From contig CCMH01000010.1 in assembly GCA_000751595.1 (NCBI GenBank), forward strand, positions 1-49,474: a DNA stretch of 49,474 bases, in the 5' to 3' direction. Shown here piece by piece: positions 24,869 through 35,495 of this stretch. The notes under the pieces were generated by a model. The model was not told the DNA's origin and searched no databases. It saw nothing but the letters and a program-made list of their open reading frames with translations. The stretch is from Weeksella massiliensis (GTDB taxonomy: Bacteria; Bacteroidota; Bacteroidia; Flavobacteriales; Weeksellaceae). Positions within the stretch are counted from its first letter, which is position 1. Every line of letters starts with the position of its first letter. A program made the position numbers and the translations under genes.

Positions 24869-26641
24869 ATGATGAATAATAAACAACATCTAAACCTTCT
24901 CTTGCAAAAAGCAATCGAAGAGGTTTATCAATTGCAGGTTCCTTCGCTCGAAATTCAGTTTACACGCAAAGAATTCGAAGGAGATTATACCTTGGTTGTT
25001 TTTCCATTAATCAAAACCCTGAAGAAAAAACCAGAACAAATTGGTCAAGAACTCGGCGAATATCTTTTGGCGCAAAAGCAAATTGCTGCTTTTAATGTGG
25101 TAAAAGGTTTTTTAAACCTCGAATTGTTGCCTGCTGCGATTGTTAATAATTTGTCAGAAAATGCACAAAATGTTAACTATGGTGTACAACATCCTTCCGA
25201 AAATTCGAATACGGTAATGGTAGAATATTCTTCGCCAAACACGAATAAACCATTGCATCTTGGGCACGTACGGAATAATCTTTTGGGGTATTCGGTGGCA
25301 GAAATTATTGCCGCAAGTGGCGCAAATGTCGTGAAAACTCAGATTATCAACGATCGTGGAATTCATATTTGTAAGTCGATGTTGGCTTGGGAAAAATTCG
25401 GAAACGGAGAAACTCCCGAATCTTCGCACATCAAAGGTGATCATTTGGTAGGAAAATATTATGTAGAATTTGATAAACATTATCGTGCCGAAATCAAAGA
25501 ATTGGTTGCAAGCGGTATGGAAGAGGAAGAGGCAAAGAAAAAAGCTCCGATCTTTTTAGAAGCGCAAGAAATGTTGAGAAAATGGGAAGCTAATGATCCT
25601 GAAGTTCGTGCATTGTGGGAGAAAATGAACAATTGGGTATACGATGGTTTTGCCAAAACTTATCAACGCTTAGGAGTTGATTTTGATGAATATCTTTACG
25701 AAAGTGATACCTATATTTTAGGAAAAGATTTGGTAGAGGAAGGTTTGAAAAACGGTGTTTTTTATAGAAAAGAAGACGGTTCTGTTTGGATAGATCTAAC
25801 CGAAGATGGTTTGGATGAAAAATTAGTTTTGCGTGCAGACGGAACTTCAGTTTATATGACGCAAGATTTAGGAACGGCCGTTGAACGCTTCAAAAATAGA
25901 AAATTAGACGATTTAATTTATGTGGTTGGAAATGAACAAGATTATCATTTCAAAGTTTTGTTTCTCATCCTACAGAAATTAGGTTATACTTGGGCAGAAA
26001 CATTGCAACATCTTTCGTACGGAATGGTAGATTTACCAGAAGGTAAAATGAAATCTCGTGAAGGAACTGTGGTCGATGCCGACGATTTGATGCAAGAAAT
26101 CTACGAAACCGCGAAAGAAATTGCACAAGAATTAGGAAAAATAGAAGGATACAGCGAAACCGAAAAAGATGCTTTATACGAAACAATTGCCATGGGAGCG
26201 TTGAAATACTTTATCTTGAAAGTTGATCCTAAAAAACGAATTTTATTCGACCCGAAAGAAAGTGTAGATTTCAACGGAAATACAGGGCCTTTTGTACAAT
26301 ACGCCTATGCCCGAATTCAATCTTTGTTGCGAAAGGAAACGCCGAAAGAAATGGATTGGTCTACGGTAGAATTGTTGGCAATCGAAAAAGAATTGATTCG
26401 TCTTTTGAACGATTTTGGTGATACAATCCAGAAAGCGGCTGATGAATTGAGTCCGGCACTTATTGCTAATTATGTGTTCGATTTGGTGAAGCTTTACAAT
26501 TCATTCTACCAAAACACACCTATCTTGAAGACTGAAAACGAAACCGAAAAACATTTCCGTTTGATGCTTTCTCTTTGGGTAGGAAATACGATCGCTTCGG
26601 GGCTGAAGTTATTAGGAATCCAAGTTCCAGAAAGAATGTAA
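24869..26641 (+). CDS. argS: Arginyl-tRNA synthetase
   Basis: A 590-residue class I synthetase charging tRNA-Arg. N-terminal additional domain (about residues 1-115), HIGH motif as SPNTNKPLHLGHVRNNL (about 124-140), KMSK-type loop GKMKSREGTVV, and the C-terminal DALR anticodon-binding domain ending GLKLLGIQVPERM. A second ATG at 24872 is an equally possible start. An exact -7 element, TAATTTTG (24843-24850), lies just upstream, so argS may have its own promoter as well as read-through from the glycosyltransferase. Confidence 0.97.
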   Translation: MMNNKQHLNLLLQKAIEEVYQLQVPSLEIQFTRKEFEGDYTLVVFPLIKTLKKKPEQIGQELGEYLLAQKQIAAFNVVKGFLNLELLPAAIVNNLSENAQNVNYGVQHPSENSNTVMVEYSSPNTNKPLHLGHVRNNLLGYSVAEIIAASGANVVKTQIINDRGIHICKSMLAWEKFGNGETPESSHIKGDHLVGKYYVEFDKHYRAEIKELVASGMEEEEAKKKAPIFLEAQEMLRKWEANDPEVRALWEKMNNWVYDGFAKTYQRLGVDFDEYLYESDTYILGKDLVEEGLKNGVFYRKEDGSVWIDLTEDGLDEKLVLRADGTSVYMTQDLGTAVERFKNRKLDDLIYVVGNEQDYHFKVLFLILQKLGYTWAETLQHLSYGMVDLPEGKMKSREGTVVDADDLMQEIYETAKEIAQELGKIEGYSETEKDALYETIAMGALKYFILKVDPKKRILFDPKESVDFNGNTGPFVQYAYARIQSLLRKETPKEMDWSTVELLAIEKELIRLLNDFGDTIQKAADELSPALIANYVFDLVKLYNSFYQNTPILKTENETEKHFRLMLSLWVGNTIASGLKLLGIQVPERM

Positions 26642-26670
26642 TTTTCTTGGATAAAAGAATAGAAATAAAA

Positions 26671-26698
26671 AAAACCTCCACTATATGGAGGTTTTTTT
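26671..26698. terminator. Bidirectional terminator after argS
   Basis: AAAACCTCCA (26671-26680) and TGGAGGTTTT (26686-26695), a perfect 10-bp stem with a 5-nt loop and A/T runs on both sides. Serves argS (+) and the polysaccharide deacetylase (-). Confidence 0.9.
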
Positions 26699-26714
26699 GT
26701 GGATGTATTTTTAG

Positions 26715-27608
26715 TTACATTACTTTTTTACTGGGCTGTTGCACAGGATAATTAGAAATAATGTCCAATACAAGTTTATCGTTACTTTTAATCAATTTAA
26801 TCAGCTCGCGCAATTTTTCTGTATCTTCTATCGAACCAAACATATTGTCGTGCATCAATAAAATTAGATGATTTTTCTCGAAGGTATAATTGTTATCCAA
26901 ACGATGCATAATTCCTTTATAAATGCTTTGTGGCGAATCGATTGATTGTCCTTTTTTGGCACGTTCCCATTCATAATCCCAACCATAAATCGCATATTGT
27001 TTGCTCGCGATATAATCGGCAACTTGTGCAGAAGCTTTGTCGAAATCGTTGTGTTTACGTTTACCAATTCGCCAAACATTTCTACCCGGAAAACGAACAA
27101 TTCTATTTGGGAAAAGAATCGAATCGTTGTTGCGTTCGATGTCTTTCAAAACATTTTCTGCATTGCTATAAAAATGAGAATATTTATTTCGAGCGTGGGT
27201 ATAGGTATGATTGGCCAACTCGATATTTTTGTTGTTTTTATAACCTTTGACGTACGATTTTAGTTTTGGAGTAAACGCATTAAATCCTACCAAAAATACC
27301 GTTGCTTTGATGTTTTCTTCCGAAACGATTTTGTTAATATTTTCGCTTCCTTCAAGTGGACCATCATCGAAAGTGAGATAGACATATTTTTTTCCGTCTA
27401 TACTATCTTGTATTTTTTTCTGTTGAGCAATAGAGTCTTGTTTTTTTGCAAGCACAACACTATCAACCATAAGCGTATCTCGTAGCGGAATAGGATGATT
27501 GGTGGTTTCTTGCAAAGCATGAAAATTTTGGTCTTTTGGCTTTTCGTTTTTACAAGACGAGAAAGCTAGGATAAAACCAAGAAATAGTACGATTGTTTTT
27601 TGAAACAT
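26715..27608 (-). CDS. Polysaccharide deacetylase family lipoprotein
   Basis: A 297-residue lipoprotein: signal peptide with lipobox FSSC (Cys19), then a spacer of about 70 residues, then a NodB-type domain. YLTFDDGPLEGS holds the catalytic Asp and metal Asp, HTYTH the metal His pair, RFPGRNVWR motif 3 and HLILLMHD the last motif. It may deacetylate peptidoglycan or another envelope glycan. Monocistronic, divergent from mtgA with a 236-bp gap. Confidence 0.9.
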   Translation of the reverse strand: MFQKTIVLFLGFILAFSSCKNEKPKDQNFHALQETTNHPIPLRDTLMVDSVVLAKKQDSIAQQKKIQDSIDGKKYVYLTFDDGPLEGSENINKIVSEENIKATVFLVGFNAFTPKLKSYVKGYKNNKNIELANHTYTHARNKYSHFYSNAENVLKDIERNNDSILFPNRIVRFPGRNVWRIGKRKHNDFDKASAQVADYIASKQYAIYGWDYEWERAKKGQSIDSPQSIYKGIMHRLDNNYTFEKNHLILLMHDNMFGSIEDTEKLRELIKLIKSNDKLVLDIISNYPVQQPSKKVM

Positions 27609-27815
27609 TATTAGGTTATGGGACTTTTTTTATTAATAATAGGAAAGGTTCGCTTGATGCAAAATTATGAATTATAATATGAAAATAACAAATCTAAAAT
27701 TGTATTTTTTAATGATTTAGCGAACATTAACGTTTGGGTTTTATCGTTTATTTTATATTGATTTTTTTCATTTTATTCTTAAAGAAATTTTCGTTCCGAG
27801 AAAGAAAAACTTTTA

Positions 27816-27823
27816 TACATTTG
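27816..27823 (+). promoter_or_regulatory. Putative -7 element for mtgA
   Basis: TACATTTG, an exact TAnnTTTG match, 21 bp before the mtgA start; the -33 region is not consensus. The rest of the 236-bp gap (27609-27844) is very AT-rich and shows no ORF. Confidence 0.5.
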
Positions 27824-27844
27824 ATAAGTATTTAAACACATTCC

Positions 27845-28516
27845 ATGTTCAAATTAATTAAAAGAATTATTCTTTATTTATTCATCGGGCAATTGCTGTA
27901 TATCGTTGTGCTGAAGTGGGTTAATCCGCCGATAACCATTACGCAACTGACTGAATGGGTTACTCAAAAAAAATTTAAAAGAGACTATGTTCCTTACGAT
28001 AAAATGAGTAGAAATATAAAGTTGGCTGTTATCGCCTCCGAGGATCAGAAATTTCCGACGCATAGCGGTTTCGATTTGGATGAAATTCAGCGAGCGTACG
28101 AGGATAATCAATCGGGAAAAAGATTTCGAGGCGGTTCGACGATCTCTCAACAAGTTGCCAAAAATGTTTTTCTGTGGCAAGGCAGATCTTGGCTAAGAAA
28201 AGGTTTGGAGGTGTATTTTACCTTCATGATCGAAAAGATTTGGGGCAAAGAACGCATTCTAGAAATGTACCTAAACACCTCTGAAATGGGGATCGGTGTT
28301 TTTGGAATCGAAGCGGCTGCAGAATATTATTATCAAAAACCAGCAAGCGAACTCAGTAGAGAAGAGGCGGCTAGAATTGCAGCGGCCTTGCCAAATCCAC
28401 GAAAATACAATGTCAATCCTCCTTCGGCTTTTATCAACAGAAGAGGCAATCAGATTATGCGACAAATGAGAAATATACAAGGTTCTCCTGGTTTGGAGGA
28501 AATCTTGAATAAATAA
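27845..28516 (+). CDS. mtgA: Monofunctional peptidoglycan glycosyltransferase
   Basis: A 223-residue GT51 enzyme polymerising lipid II into glycan strands at the inner membrane. One N-terminal helix (about residues 8-25), then the motifs in order: ASEDQKFPTHSGFD (catalytic Glu), RGGSTISQQVAKNVFLW, RKGLEVYFTFMIE, KERILEMYLNTSEMG and SREEAARIAAALPNP. No transpeptidase domain. Flanked by its own promoter and a strong terminator. Confidence 0.95.
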   Translation: MFKLIKRIILYLFIGQLLYIVVLKWVNPPITITQLTEWVTQKKFKRDYVPYDKMSRNIKLAVIASEDQKFPTHSGFDLDEIQRAYEDNQSGKRFRGGSTISQQVAKNVFLWQGRSWLRKGLEVYFTFMIEKIWGKERILEMYLNTSEMGIGVFGIEAAAEYYYQKPASELSREEAARIAAALPNPRKYNVNPPSAFINRRGNQIMRQMRNIQGSPGLEEILNK

Positions 28517-28542
28517 AAAAACTCCCTTTTTGGGAGTTTTTT
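28515..28542. terminator. Bidirectional terminator between mtgA and the protease gene
   Basis: AAAACTCCC and GGGAGTTTT pair with a short T-rich loop; A/T runs flank both sides. Genes converge here. Confidence 0.9.
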
Positions 28543-28555
28543 ATGTGATTGAGTT

Positions 28556-30784
28556 TTATTTTACTAAAACTTTTTTGCTGATTTGCTCTCCTTTTTGATT
28601 TCTGATTTGGATAATGAAATTTCCTTTTCCGAAACCTTTCATCGAAAGTTGAGTTTCTGTTTTTCCTTTTCCTACCGATAACAATTGTCCTACCGAAGAA
28701 TAAATTTTATACTCATATTCTCCGAAATTATTTGGTGTAGAAATGGTTAAAATGTCTTTGGTCGGGTTTGGATAAATGGATACTTTTTGTAAATCATTTG
28801 TTTCGATTCCTAACTTTTTACCAGTTTTGAATTTTGTTGATTCTGAGTTTGTGAAATCTCCACCTTGTGCCAAAACAGATCCATCCTCGGTGGTAAGTTT
28901 ATAGAATCCTTGACCGTAGGCACAGCAAATTCCGTCGCCGCTAGAATCGGTAATCTCAAACGTGTAACAATCTTCTTTTGGTAAATTAATTTCGATTGTA
29001 TATTCTTTGCTATTGCCATAATTGCTGCCAGATTGCACAACTGCATTTTTAGAATCATACACTTTCCATTTTGTTTCGTTTCCAAAACGATCGGTTTTTA
29101 GGGTCAAAATTACTTTATCAACTTCATGAGTTTCTAAAATATGAAAAGCTTTGGTTCGATCATTATTTTTTATATTTTCATCTTGATCAAATACAATTTT
29201 AGCCTTCAATTCATGCTCTCCACCGTTTAATTCTTTTTCGGGTAAAGAAAGCGTAATTATACTTTTTGATTCTAAATTCCCGTTCCAAACAATCGTTTTT
29301 TCTTCTTCTTGATTGTATTGATAAACGACAGTAAAGTTTTCTACTTTTTCTAAACCTGCATTTCGCACATCAATCGTAGGATTAACAGTTTCACCACAAT
29401 CGGTAGGAATGTTAATTGACGTAATGCCAAGATCGAAATTTCTCTGTTGAGCTTTATAAAGTTCTAATGTCGAGCTGTTTGTGCTTTTAGGATCCAACCA
29501 ATCTTTCAATCTAGAAGTTGGTGTTCCGTCACCTTCCCAAGAAACATCAAATCTGCCATAGTTATCATTTTTGGTATTCGGATTAGTTCCTGCACACGCC
29601 GATTCTCCTCCATACAATTGTCCTACCAATAATCCATTCTGATTGAATAATGCCGAACCTGATGATCCTCCTTCGGTTACGCCTAAATCCCATTTTGGTA
29701 TTTCCCAGTTTTTCACACCATATCGATCACTTTTGGTAGGCGAACTATAGTATTGAGAAATTTTCATGATATCTCCATCCGGATGATGCAAACCTGTAAC
29801 TTCGGTCGGAGGTGTTCCGGTCCGATCCCATCCAACCCAACTTAATTCCCAATCTTCTGGAATTTCATTTTTTAGTTTAAGCAAAGCAAAATCGGTATTC
29901 GCACTTCGTGCAACAATCTGCGCTCCACTCATACTATACACCCGCGGGCCATCGCCACTTGGTGCAGTTGTTCCACAATCTGGATTTTCACTTATCCATT
30001 TGAAACGAAAGGTCCAATTGGGGGTGCTGCCATTGATACAATGATCGGCTGTAAGAAAATATGGCGTACCATCTTCGGCCGTATTATTAATCAAAGTTCC
30101 GGTGCACCATTCTGATGAACCACTGAGAATAAGAGCGACTCCTTGTTTCTGATCTTCCCATAAATCTCCTGCAGGGCAATTGGCATCAATGTTACAATAC
30201 CCCGAAGTGTTGAGTCCTTTGGTATGATCTTCTCGGTTTTTTACTGATCGATAACCATGAATAGCCTTGCTAATTCTGAAGGTTGATTGTCCGATTTCGG
30301 TAAAAGGTTCGTAAAATTCTACCGTTATTTTATCTCCATCAATCAACCAAGAGCCTACTTCTTTGGTATCATTATTTTCATTGGCACTATAATATCCTAA
30401 AAACTGTCCGGCTTCATTGTACAAATACAATTTGGCATTAGGCGAAAGTTGATATTGATCGAAAACAAAATTTAAGGTTCGCGCATCTTTCGATTCAACC
30501 ACAATTTGCCAAAGTCGATCACCATTCGGCAAAGTAGTCCAAAGACCATCGCGAGTGGGCTGAATATCAACTAGAAATTCTTTCCCAAAACGAAAAGGTT
30601 TGGTCGGAAGCGCATCATTAATTGCGTCTTCTTTTTGTAATAATTGTAGATCGAAACCTGGCAATTCGTACGTTGGGATTGTTGCTTTTTGATGAAATTC
30701 TTGGCTATAAATTGTGCCGACATCGGTCACTTGACTCCAAGCAAAATTTCCTATCAAAAGGAGCGGTAGTAAAATTTTTTTCAT
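28556..30784 (-). CDS. Secreted trypsin-like (lysyl-endopeptidase-like) protease with T9SS tail
   Basis: A 742-residue protein: Sec signal peptide (1-17), propeptide to about 190, then an S1-type catalytic domain resembling lysyl endopeptidase. Its start is YCNIDANCPAGD, with TADHCING (His about 248), ANTDFALLK (Asp about 298) and EGGSSGSALF (Ser about 375). A CARDB-like beta domain (about 440-545) and a domain with TDSSGDGICCAYGQGFY (about 550-660) follow, then a type A T9SS sorting domain from VSIYPNPTKD to the end. Expected to be exported by the type IX secretion system. Lysine specificity is a guess. Confidence 0.88.
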   Translation of the reverse strand: MKKILLPLLLIGNFAWSQVTDVGTIYSQEFHQKATIPTYELPGFDLQLLQKEDAINDALPTKPFRFGKEFLVDIQPTRDGLWTTLPNGDRLWQIVVESKDARTLNFVFDQYQLSPNAKLYLYNEAGQFLGYYSANENNDTKEVGSWLIDGDKITVEFYEPFTEIGQSTFRISKAIHGYRSVKNREDHTKGLNTSGYCNIDANCPAGDLWEDQKQGVALILSGSSEWCTGTLINNTAEDGTPYFLTADHCINGSTPNWTFRFKWISENPDCGTTAPSGDGPRVYSMSGAQIVARSANTDFALLKLKNEIPEDWELSWVGWDRTGTPPTEVTGLHHPDGDIMKISQYYSSPTKSDRYGVKNWEIPKWDLGVTEGGSSGSALFNQNGLLVGQLYGGESACAGTNPNTKNDNYGRFDVSWEGDGTPTSRLKDWLDPKSTNSSTLELYKAQQRNFDLGITSINIPTDCGETVNPTIDVRNAGLEKVENFTVVYQYNQEEEKTIVWNGNLESKSIITLSLPEKELNGGEHELKAKIVFDQDENIKNNDRTKAFHILETHEVDKVILTLKTDRFGNETKWKVYDSKNAVVQSGSNYGNSKEYTIEINLPKEDCYTFEITDSSGDGICCAYGQGFYKLTTEDGSVLAQGGDFTNSESTKFKTGKKLGIETNDLQKVSIYPNPTKDILTISTPNNFGEYEYKIYSSVGQLLSVGKGKTETQLSMKGFGKGNFIIQIRNQKGEQISKKVLVK

Positions 30785-30842
30785 GTGTAATTCTTCTTAT
30801 TTATAAGTTTTTTAAAATTAGGTTATTTCTTTAGATTCTTAT

Positions 30843-30850
30843 TAACTTTG
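30843..30850 (+). promoter_or_regulatory. Putative -7 element for pepD
   Basis: TAACTTTG, an exact TAnnTTTG match, 15 bp before the pepD ATG. The in-frame TTG at 30848 lies inside it and so is unlikely to be the start codon. Confidence 0.5.
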
Positions 30851-30865
30851 AGTAAAATAAAATTC

Positions 30866-32356
30866 ATGTCTGAAATAATTACACTGGAACCAAAGCCAAT
30901 TTGGAAAAATTTCTATGCTTTGAATCAAGTTCCTAGACCTTCGAAAAAAGAAGAAAAAGTTCGACAATTTATTATCGATTTCGGTAAGAATTTGGGTTTA
31001 GACGTTTCTACAGATGAGGTAGGAAACGTGTTGATTAAGAAATCTGCTTATCCTGGAATGGAAGATCGTAAAAAAGTCGTTTTGCAATCGCATCTCGATA
31101 TGGTGACTCAAAAAAATAACGATGTCGATTTCGATTTTGATACCCAAGCCATAGAAATGTTTGTAGAAGATGGTTTCGTAAAAGCAAAAGGTACAACATT
31201 AGGTGCCGATAACGGAATTGGGGTAGCAACCATTATGAGTATTCTAGAATCCAAAGAGATTCCTCATCCTGCAATTGACGCTTTTTTCACCATAGACGAA
31301 GAAACCGGAATGACGGGTGCGCTTGGTTTACAACCGAATTTCTTGAGTGGGAAAATCTTGTTAAACCTCGATACCGAAGAAGATGATGAGTTGGATATCG
31401 GTTGTGCAGGTGGTGTTGATATTACCGCGAAAAAAACGTATTCGGTAGAGAAAATCGAAAATAAAACTGCTTTTCAATTAGTTGTAAAAGGGTTGCAAGG
31501 AGGACATTCTGGGATGCAAATTCATGAAGGATTAGGAAATTCTAATAAAATTTTAGGTAGAATTTTGTTCCATACTTTGGCATTCGAACCACAAATTTCT
31601 ACTGTGAATAGTGGAGGTTTACGTAACGCAATTCCGCGAGAAGGAATTGTAGAATTTGCGGTAAATGCTGATAAAGAAAATGATTTTAAACAAGTTTTCG
31701 AAACGGTAAAAAAAGAAATCATAGAAGAGTTCGCCACCAAAGAACCGAAATTGTCGATTAGTCTAGAAACTACTTCTCTCACAGAAGGACTGAGTGTTGA
31801 CGAGTCTGCTTCTTTTATTCGCGTGTTGAATGCTGCTTTTAGTGGAGTTTTCCGAATGAGTCCTGATGTAGAAGGATTGGTCGAAACGTCGAATAATTTG
31901 GCTAGGGTAGAAGTAGGTGAAGGTAATATCACATTCAAAAACTTGACGCGTTCTTCGGTAGAAAGTGGAAAAGAATATTTGAGTGAAGTGATTCAATCTA
32001 TTTACGAATTAGGCGGATTTTCGGTAGAATTTTCAGGTTCTTACCCTGGGTGGAAAGCCAACCCAAAATCGGAAATCTTATCGATTATGGAAAAACTTTA
32101 TACCGAAAAATTTGGCGAAGAACCAAGAGTTGTCGCTTGTCATGCAGGATTAGAATGTGGGATTATTGGACGAAATTATCCAGGTTTGGATATGATTTCT
32201 TTTGGTCCGAATATTTACGGTGCGCATTCACCCGATGAGCGTGTAGAAATAAAATCTGTGCAGAAATTTTGGGATTATTTATTGACCGTTTTGAAAGAAA
32301 TTCCGGTCGATGGAGCAGTTGATTATAGCTGTGAAGTTCCTAAACAATATTCGTAA
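30866..32356 (+). CDS. pepD: Aminoacyl-histidine dipeptidase (PepD, M20 family)
   Basis: A 496-residue cytosolic zinc dipeptidase. Metal-site motifs: LQSHLDMVTQK (His, Asp), TLGADNGIGVA (bridging Asp), TIDEETGMTGA (catalytic and metal Glu pair), LNLDTEEDDELDIGCAGG (Asp) and a late His in FGPNIYGAHSPDERV. The start is taken as ATG 30866 (MSEIITLEPKP), because the six-codon-longer TTG lies in the promoter. A terminator follows at 32381. Confidence 0.93.
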   Translation: MSEIITLEPKPIWKNFYALNQVPRPSKKEEKVRQFIIDFGKNLGLDVSTDEVGNVLIKKSAYPGMEDRKKVVLQSHLDMVTQKNNDVDFDFDTQAIEMFVEDGFVKAKGTTLGADNGIGVATIMSILESKEIPHPAIDAFFTIDEETGMTGALGLQPNFLSGKILLNLDTEEDDELDIGCAGGVDITAKKTYSVEKIENKTAFQLVVKGLQGGHSGMQIHEGLGNSNKILGRILFHTLAFEPQISTVNSGGLRNAIPREGIVEFAVNADKENDFKQVFETVKKEIIEEFATKEPKLSISLETTSLTEGLSVDESASFIRVLNAAFSGVFRMSPDVEGLVETSNNLARVEVGEGNITFKNLTRSSVESGKEYLSEVIQSIYELGGFSVEFSGSYPGWKANPKSEILSIMEKLYTEKFGEEPRVVACHAGLECGIIGRNYPGLDMISFGPNIYGAHSPDERVEIKSVQKFWDYLLTVLKEIPVDGAVDYSCEVPKQYS

Positions 32357-32380
32357 TCACACCAAAAATATTAGAAAATA

Positions 32381-32418
32381 AAAGAATCGATTCTCTTCGG
32401 AAAATCGATTCTTTTCAT
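32381..32418 (+). terminator. Terminator of pepD
   Basis: AAAGAATCGATT (32381-32392) and AATCGATTCTTT (32403-32414), a perfect 12-bp stem with a 10-nt loop followed by Ts. Confidence 0.88.
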
Positions 32419-32445
32419 TTGATAACGCTATTAATCTATTAATTC

Positions 32446-32555
32446 AAAAACATCAAGATGTTTTTTGGTAATGATTCAGTTTTTATGGGCTGAATGGTTT
32501 TTGAAAAGTTTAATAATAATTGAATAGTTGAATCTTTCGGATTCAATGATTTTTT
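32446..32555 (+). other. Two further hairpins in the pepD-sigma gap
   Basis: After the pepD terminator come AAAAACATC / GATGTTTTT (32446-32465) and TTGAATC / GATTCAA (32528-32546), the latter followed by TGATTTTTTT. Both are terminator-like on the plus strand, though no plus-strand gene lies between them and pepD. Possible backup terminators or the end of a small RNA; no ORF is supported in 32419-32642. Confidence 0.4.
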
Positions 32556-32642
32556 TAACAAGGTAAAATTTTTATCCATTCGATAACATTTTAGATTAAA
32601 GTTAAAACGAATAGTAAATAAAATTATTGCATATAATAAATG

Positions 32643-33236
32643 CTAATCTATTGTTAAAATTAAATCTTTTTCGGAAATCAATTTTCTTAAATTTATCAAA
32701 GCATAACGCATCCTCCCCAAGGCTGTATTGATGCTGACTTCCGTTTCTTCGGCAATCTCTTTAAAGGATAAATCGCGAAAGATTCTAAGAATCAATACTT
32801 CTTTTTGGTCGGCTGGCAAACAGTCGATTAAATCAATAATTTCACTGTTGATTTGTTCTTTGATCAGTTTAGTTTCTAAGCATTCATCGGTATGACCGAT
32901 AAAATCAAAAATATTATAATCTTCGCTAAAGCTAGAAGATTCGCTAATTTTTGGCATTTTCTTATTCGCCCTAAAGTAATCGATTGTAAGGTTGTGTGCG
33001 ATTCGTAGAACCCACGGATAGAATTTTCCTTCTTCGTTGTATTTTCCACTTTTTAGCGTAAGAATTACTTTGACAAAAGTATCTTGAAAGATATCTTCCG
33101 CCACATCGCGATTCAGAACTTTGGTGTAAATAGAACTATAGATTCTGGTTTTGTATCGATTAATTAATGTTTCCAACGCACTCTCATTCCCCGAAATGTA
33201 AGCGTGTATAATCACAGAGTCTTCTTCGTATATCAT
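32643..33236 (-). CDS. RNA polymerase sigma-70 factor, ECF type (second copy)
   Basis: A 197-residue ECF sigma factor, distinct from the one at 341. Region 2: VAEDIFQDTFVKV and YPWVLRIAHNLTIDYFR (about residues 45-90). A linker of about 45 residues follows, then region 4: LPADQKEVLILRIFRDLSFKEIAEETEVSINTALGRMRYAL (about 140-180). No anti-sigma gene is adjacent; it stands alone, with TATATTTG on the minus strand at 33332-33325 as a possible -7 element about 90 bp upstream. Confidence 0.9.
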   Translation of the reverse strand: MIYEEDSVIIHAYISGNESALETLINRYKTRIYSSIYTKVLNRDVAEDIFQDTFVKVILTLKSGKYNEEGKFYPWVLRIAHNLTIDYFRANKKMPKISESSSFSEDYNIFDFIGHTDECLETKLIKEQINSEIIDLIDCLPADQKEVLILRIFRDLSFKEIAEETEVSINTALGRMRYALINLRKLISEKDLILTID

Positions 33237-33364
33237 ATCTACATTGTTTTTGCAAACAAAAATTTGTGTTAATTAATAGAGTAGATATATATCGATACGC
33301 AGTTGTTTTTATAAGTTTGTTAAACAAATATAAAAAAACATTTAATTATTTTAGAAAAATTAAC

Positions 33365-33399
33365 AAAAAAAGCAACTTATTTTATAAGTTGCTTTTTTT
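33365..33399. terminator. Terminator of gapA
   Basis: AAAAAAAGCAACTTAT and ATAAGTTGCTTTTTTT form a long perfect stem with a 3-nt loop. The T run on the minus strand ends the pfkA-gapA transcript. Confidence 0.9.
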
Positions 33400-33417
33400 A
33401 ATCGGCATAGAGATTAA

Positions 33418-34443
<1,026 letters not shown>

Positions 34444-34481
34444 CTAATTATTTGGTTAGGATATGTTTGATCTTATTTATT

Positions 34482-35453
34482 TTAAATCGCTAATATTTTA
34501 GCAACTTTGAGTAATTCATCATCGATAGAATTATGTTTTCGGATGGCTTCTTCAATCGGAGTATAGACAACTTTATTCGATCGTAAACCCGTCATAACAT
34601 TCGTTTTGCCATCCATTAATGCTTCAACAGCAGCAATCCCCAACCGACTCGCTAAAACACGATCCTGGCAACTTGGACTGCCACCACGCTGTATGTGGCC
34701 AAGAACAGTAACGCGGATATCATATTCGGGATGTCTTGCTTTTACTTGATTAGCTAACTCGAAAACACCGCCTAATTTTTCTCCTTCGGCGACTACGACT
34801 ATACTAGATTTTTTCCCCGATTTTGCAGATAGTTCTAATGATTGAATCAATTCATTGATGTGGTCTTTTTTTTCTGGTATCAAAATATCTTGCGCACCCG
34901 AAGCTATTCCACTATTTAGAGCAATAAAACCTGCGTCGCGGCCCATAACTTCTACAAAAAACACACGATCATGAGAGGTTGCTGTATCGCGAAGTTTGTC
35001 CACAGCTTCTACCACCGTATTGAGTGCAGTATCATAGCCAATCGTAAAATCAGTTCCGAAAATATCATTGTCGATCGTTCCAGGAACACCGATAAAAGGG
35101 AGGTTGTATTCTTGGTGTAATATATTAGCTCCTTTAAAAGAACCATCGCCACCAATGACAATTAAACCATCGATTTTATTTTTTTGGATATTTTGAAACG
35201 CTTTTTTCCGACCTGCTTCTGTTCTGAATTCTTCAGATCTTGCTGTTTTTAGAATAGTTCCGCCTTGGTTAATAATGTTTTTCACCGATCTCGGTCCCAA
35301 AAGTTGAACATCATTCTGGATCAAACCCTCGTAGCCTTGTCGTATCCCAATCGACTCTAAGTTGTAGTATTTGCAGGCCCTAACGACTGCTCGTATCGCA
35401 GCATTCATCCCAGGAGAATCTCCTCCAGAGGTTAGTACACCAATTCTTTTCAT
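34482..35453 (-). CDS. pfkA: ATP-dependent 6-phosphofructokinase
   Basis: A 323-residue enzyme phosphorylating fructose 6-phosphate. MKRIGVLTSGGDSPGMNAAIRA at the N-terminus was used to set the start at 35453 (an in-frame GTG at 35471 is the alternative). GGDGSFKGA, with Gly rather than Asp in GGDGS, indicates the ATP form rather than the pyrophosphate form. VPGTIDNDIFGTDFTIGYDTA holds the catalytic Asp, and VMGRDAGFIAL and GHIQRGGSPSCQDR are typical. It begins 42 bp after the DUF4294 gene. Confidence 0.96.
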   Translation of the reverse strand: MKRIGVLTSGGDSPGMNAAIRAVVRACKYYNLESIGIRQGYEGLIQNDVQLLGPRSVKNIINQGGTILKTARSEEFRTEAGRKKAFQNIQKNKIDGLIVIGGDGSFKGANILHQEYNLPFIGVPGTIDNDIFGTDFTIGYDTALNTVVEAVDKLRDTATSHDRVFFVEVMGRDAGFIALNSGIASGAQDILIPEKKDHINELIQSLELSAKSGKKSSIVVVAEGEKLGGVFELANQVKARHPEYDIRVTVLGHIQRGGSPSCQDRVLASRLGIAAVEALMDGKTNVMTGLRSNKVVYTPIEEAIRKHNSIDDELLKVAKILAI

Positions 35454-35495
35454 AGTTTTATATTCTTTCACACGTTAAGTTGCTCGGTTGCAGCA

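Noticed and set aside
26930-27263. Plus-strand ORFs of about 105 codons opposite the polysaccharide deacetylase
   Set aside because: Shadow frames of a well-supported NodB-domain gene; composition is not protein-like and no start context is seen.
28666-28699. TCCTACCGA copies near the protease C-terminus as part of the dispersed repeat
   Set aside because: They encode conserved residues of the sorting domain, so their presence is explained by coding; the same applies to copies in prmA, ilvE, the deacetylase and the ABC exporter.
30848-30865. TTG start for pepD
   Set aside because: The TTG is part of an exact -7 element and the ATG at 30866 fits the family's N-terminus.
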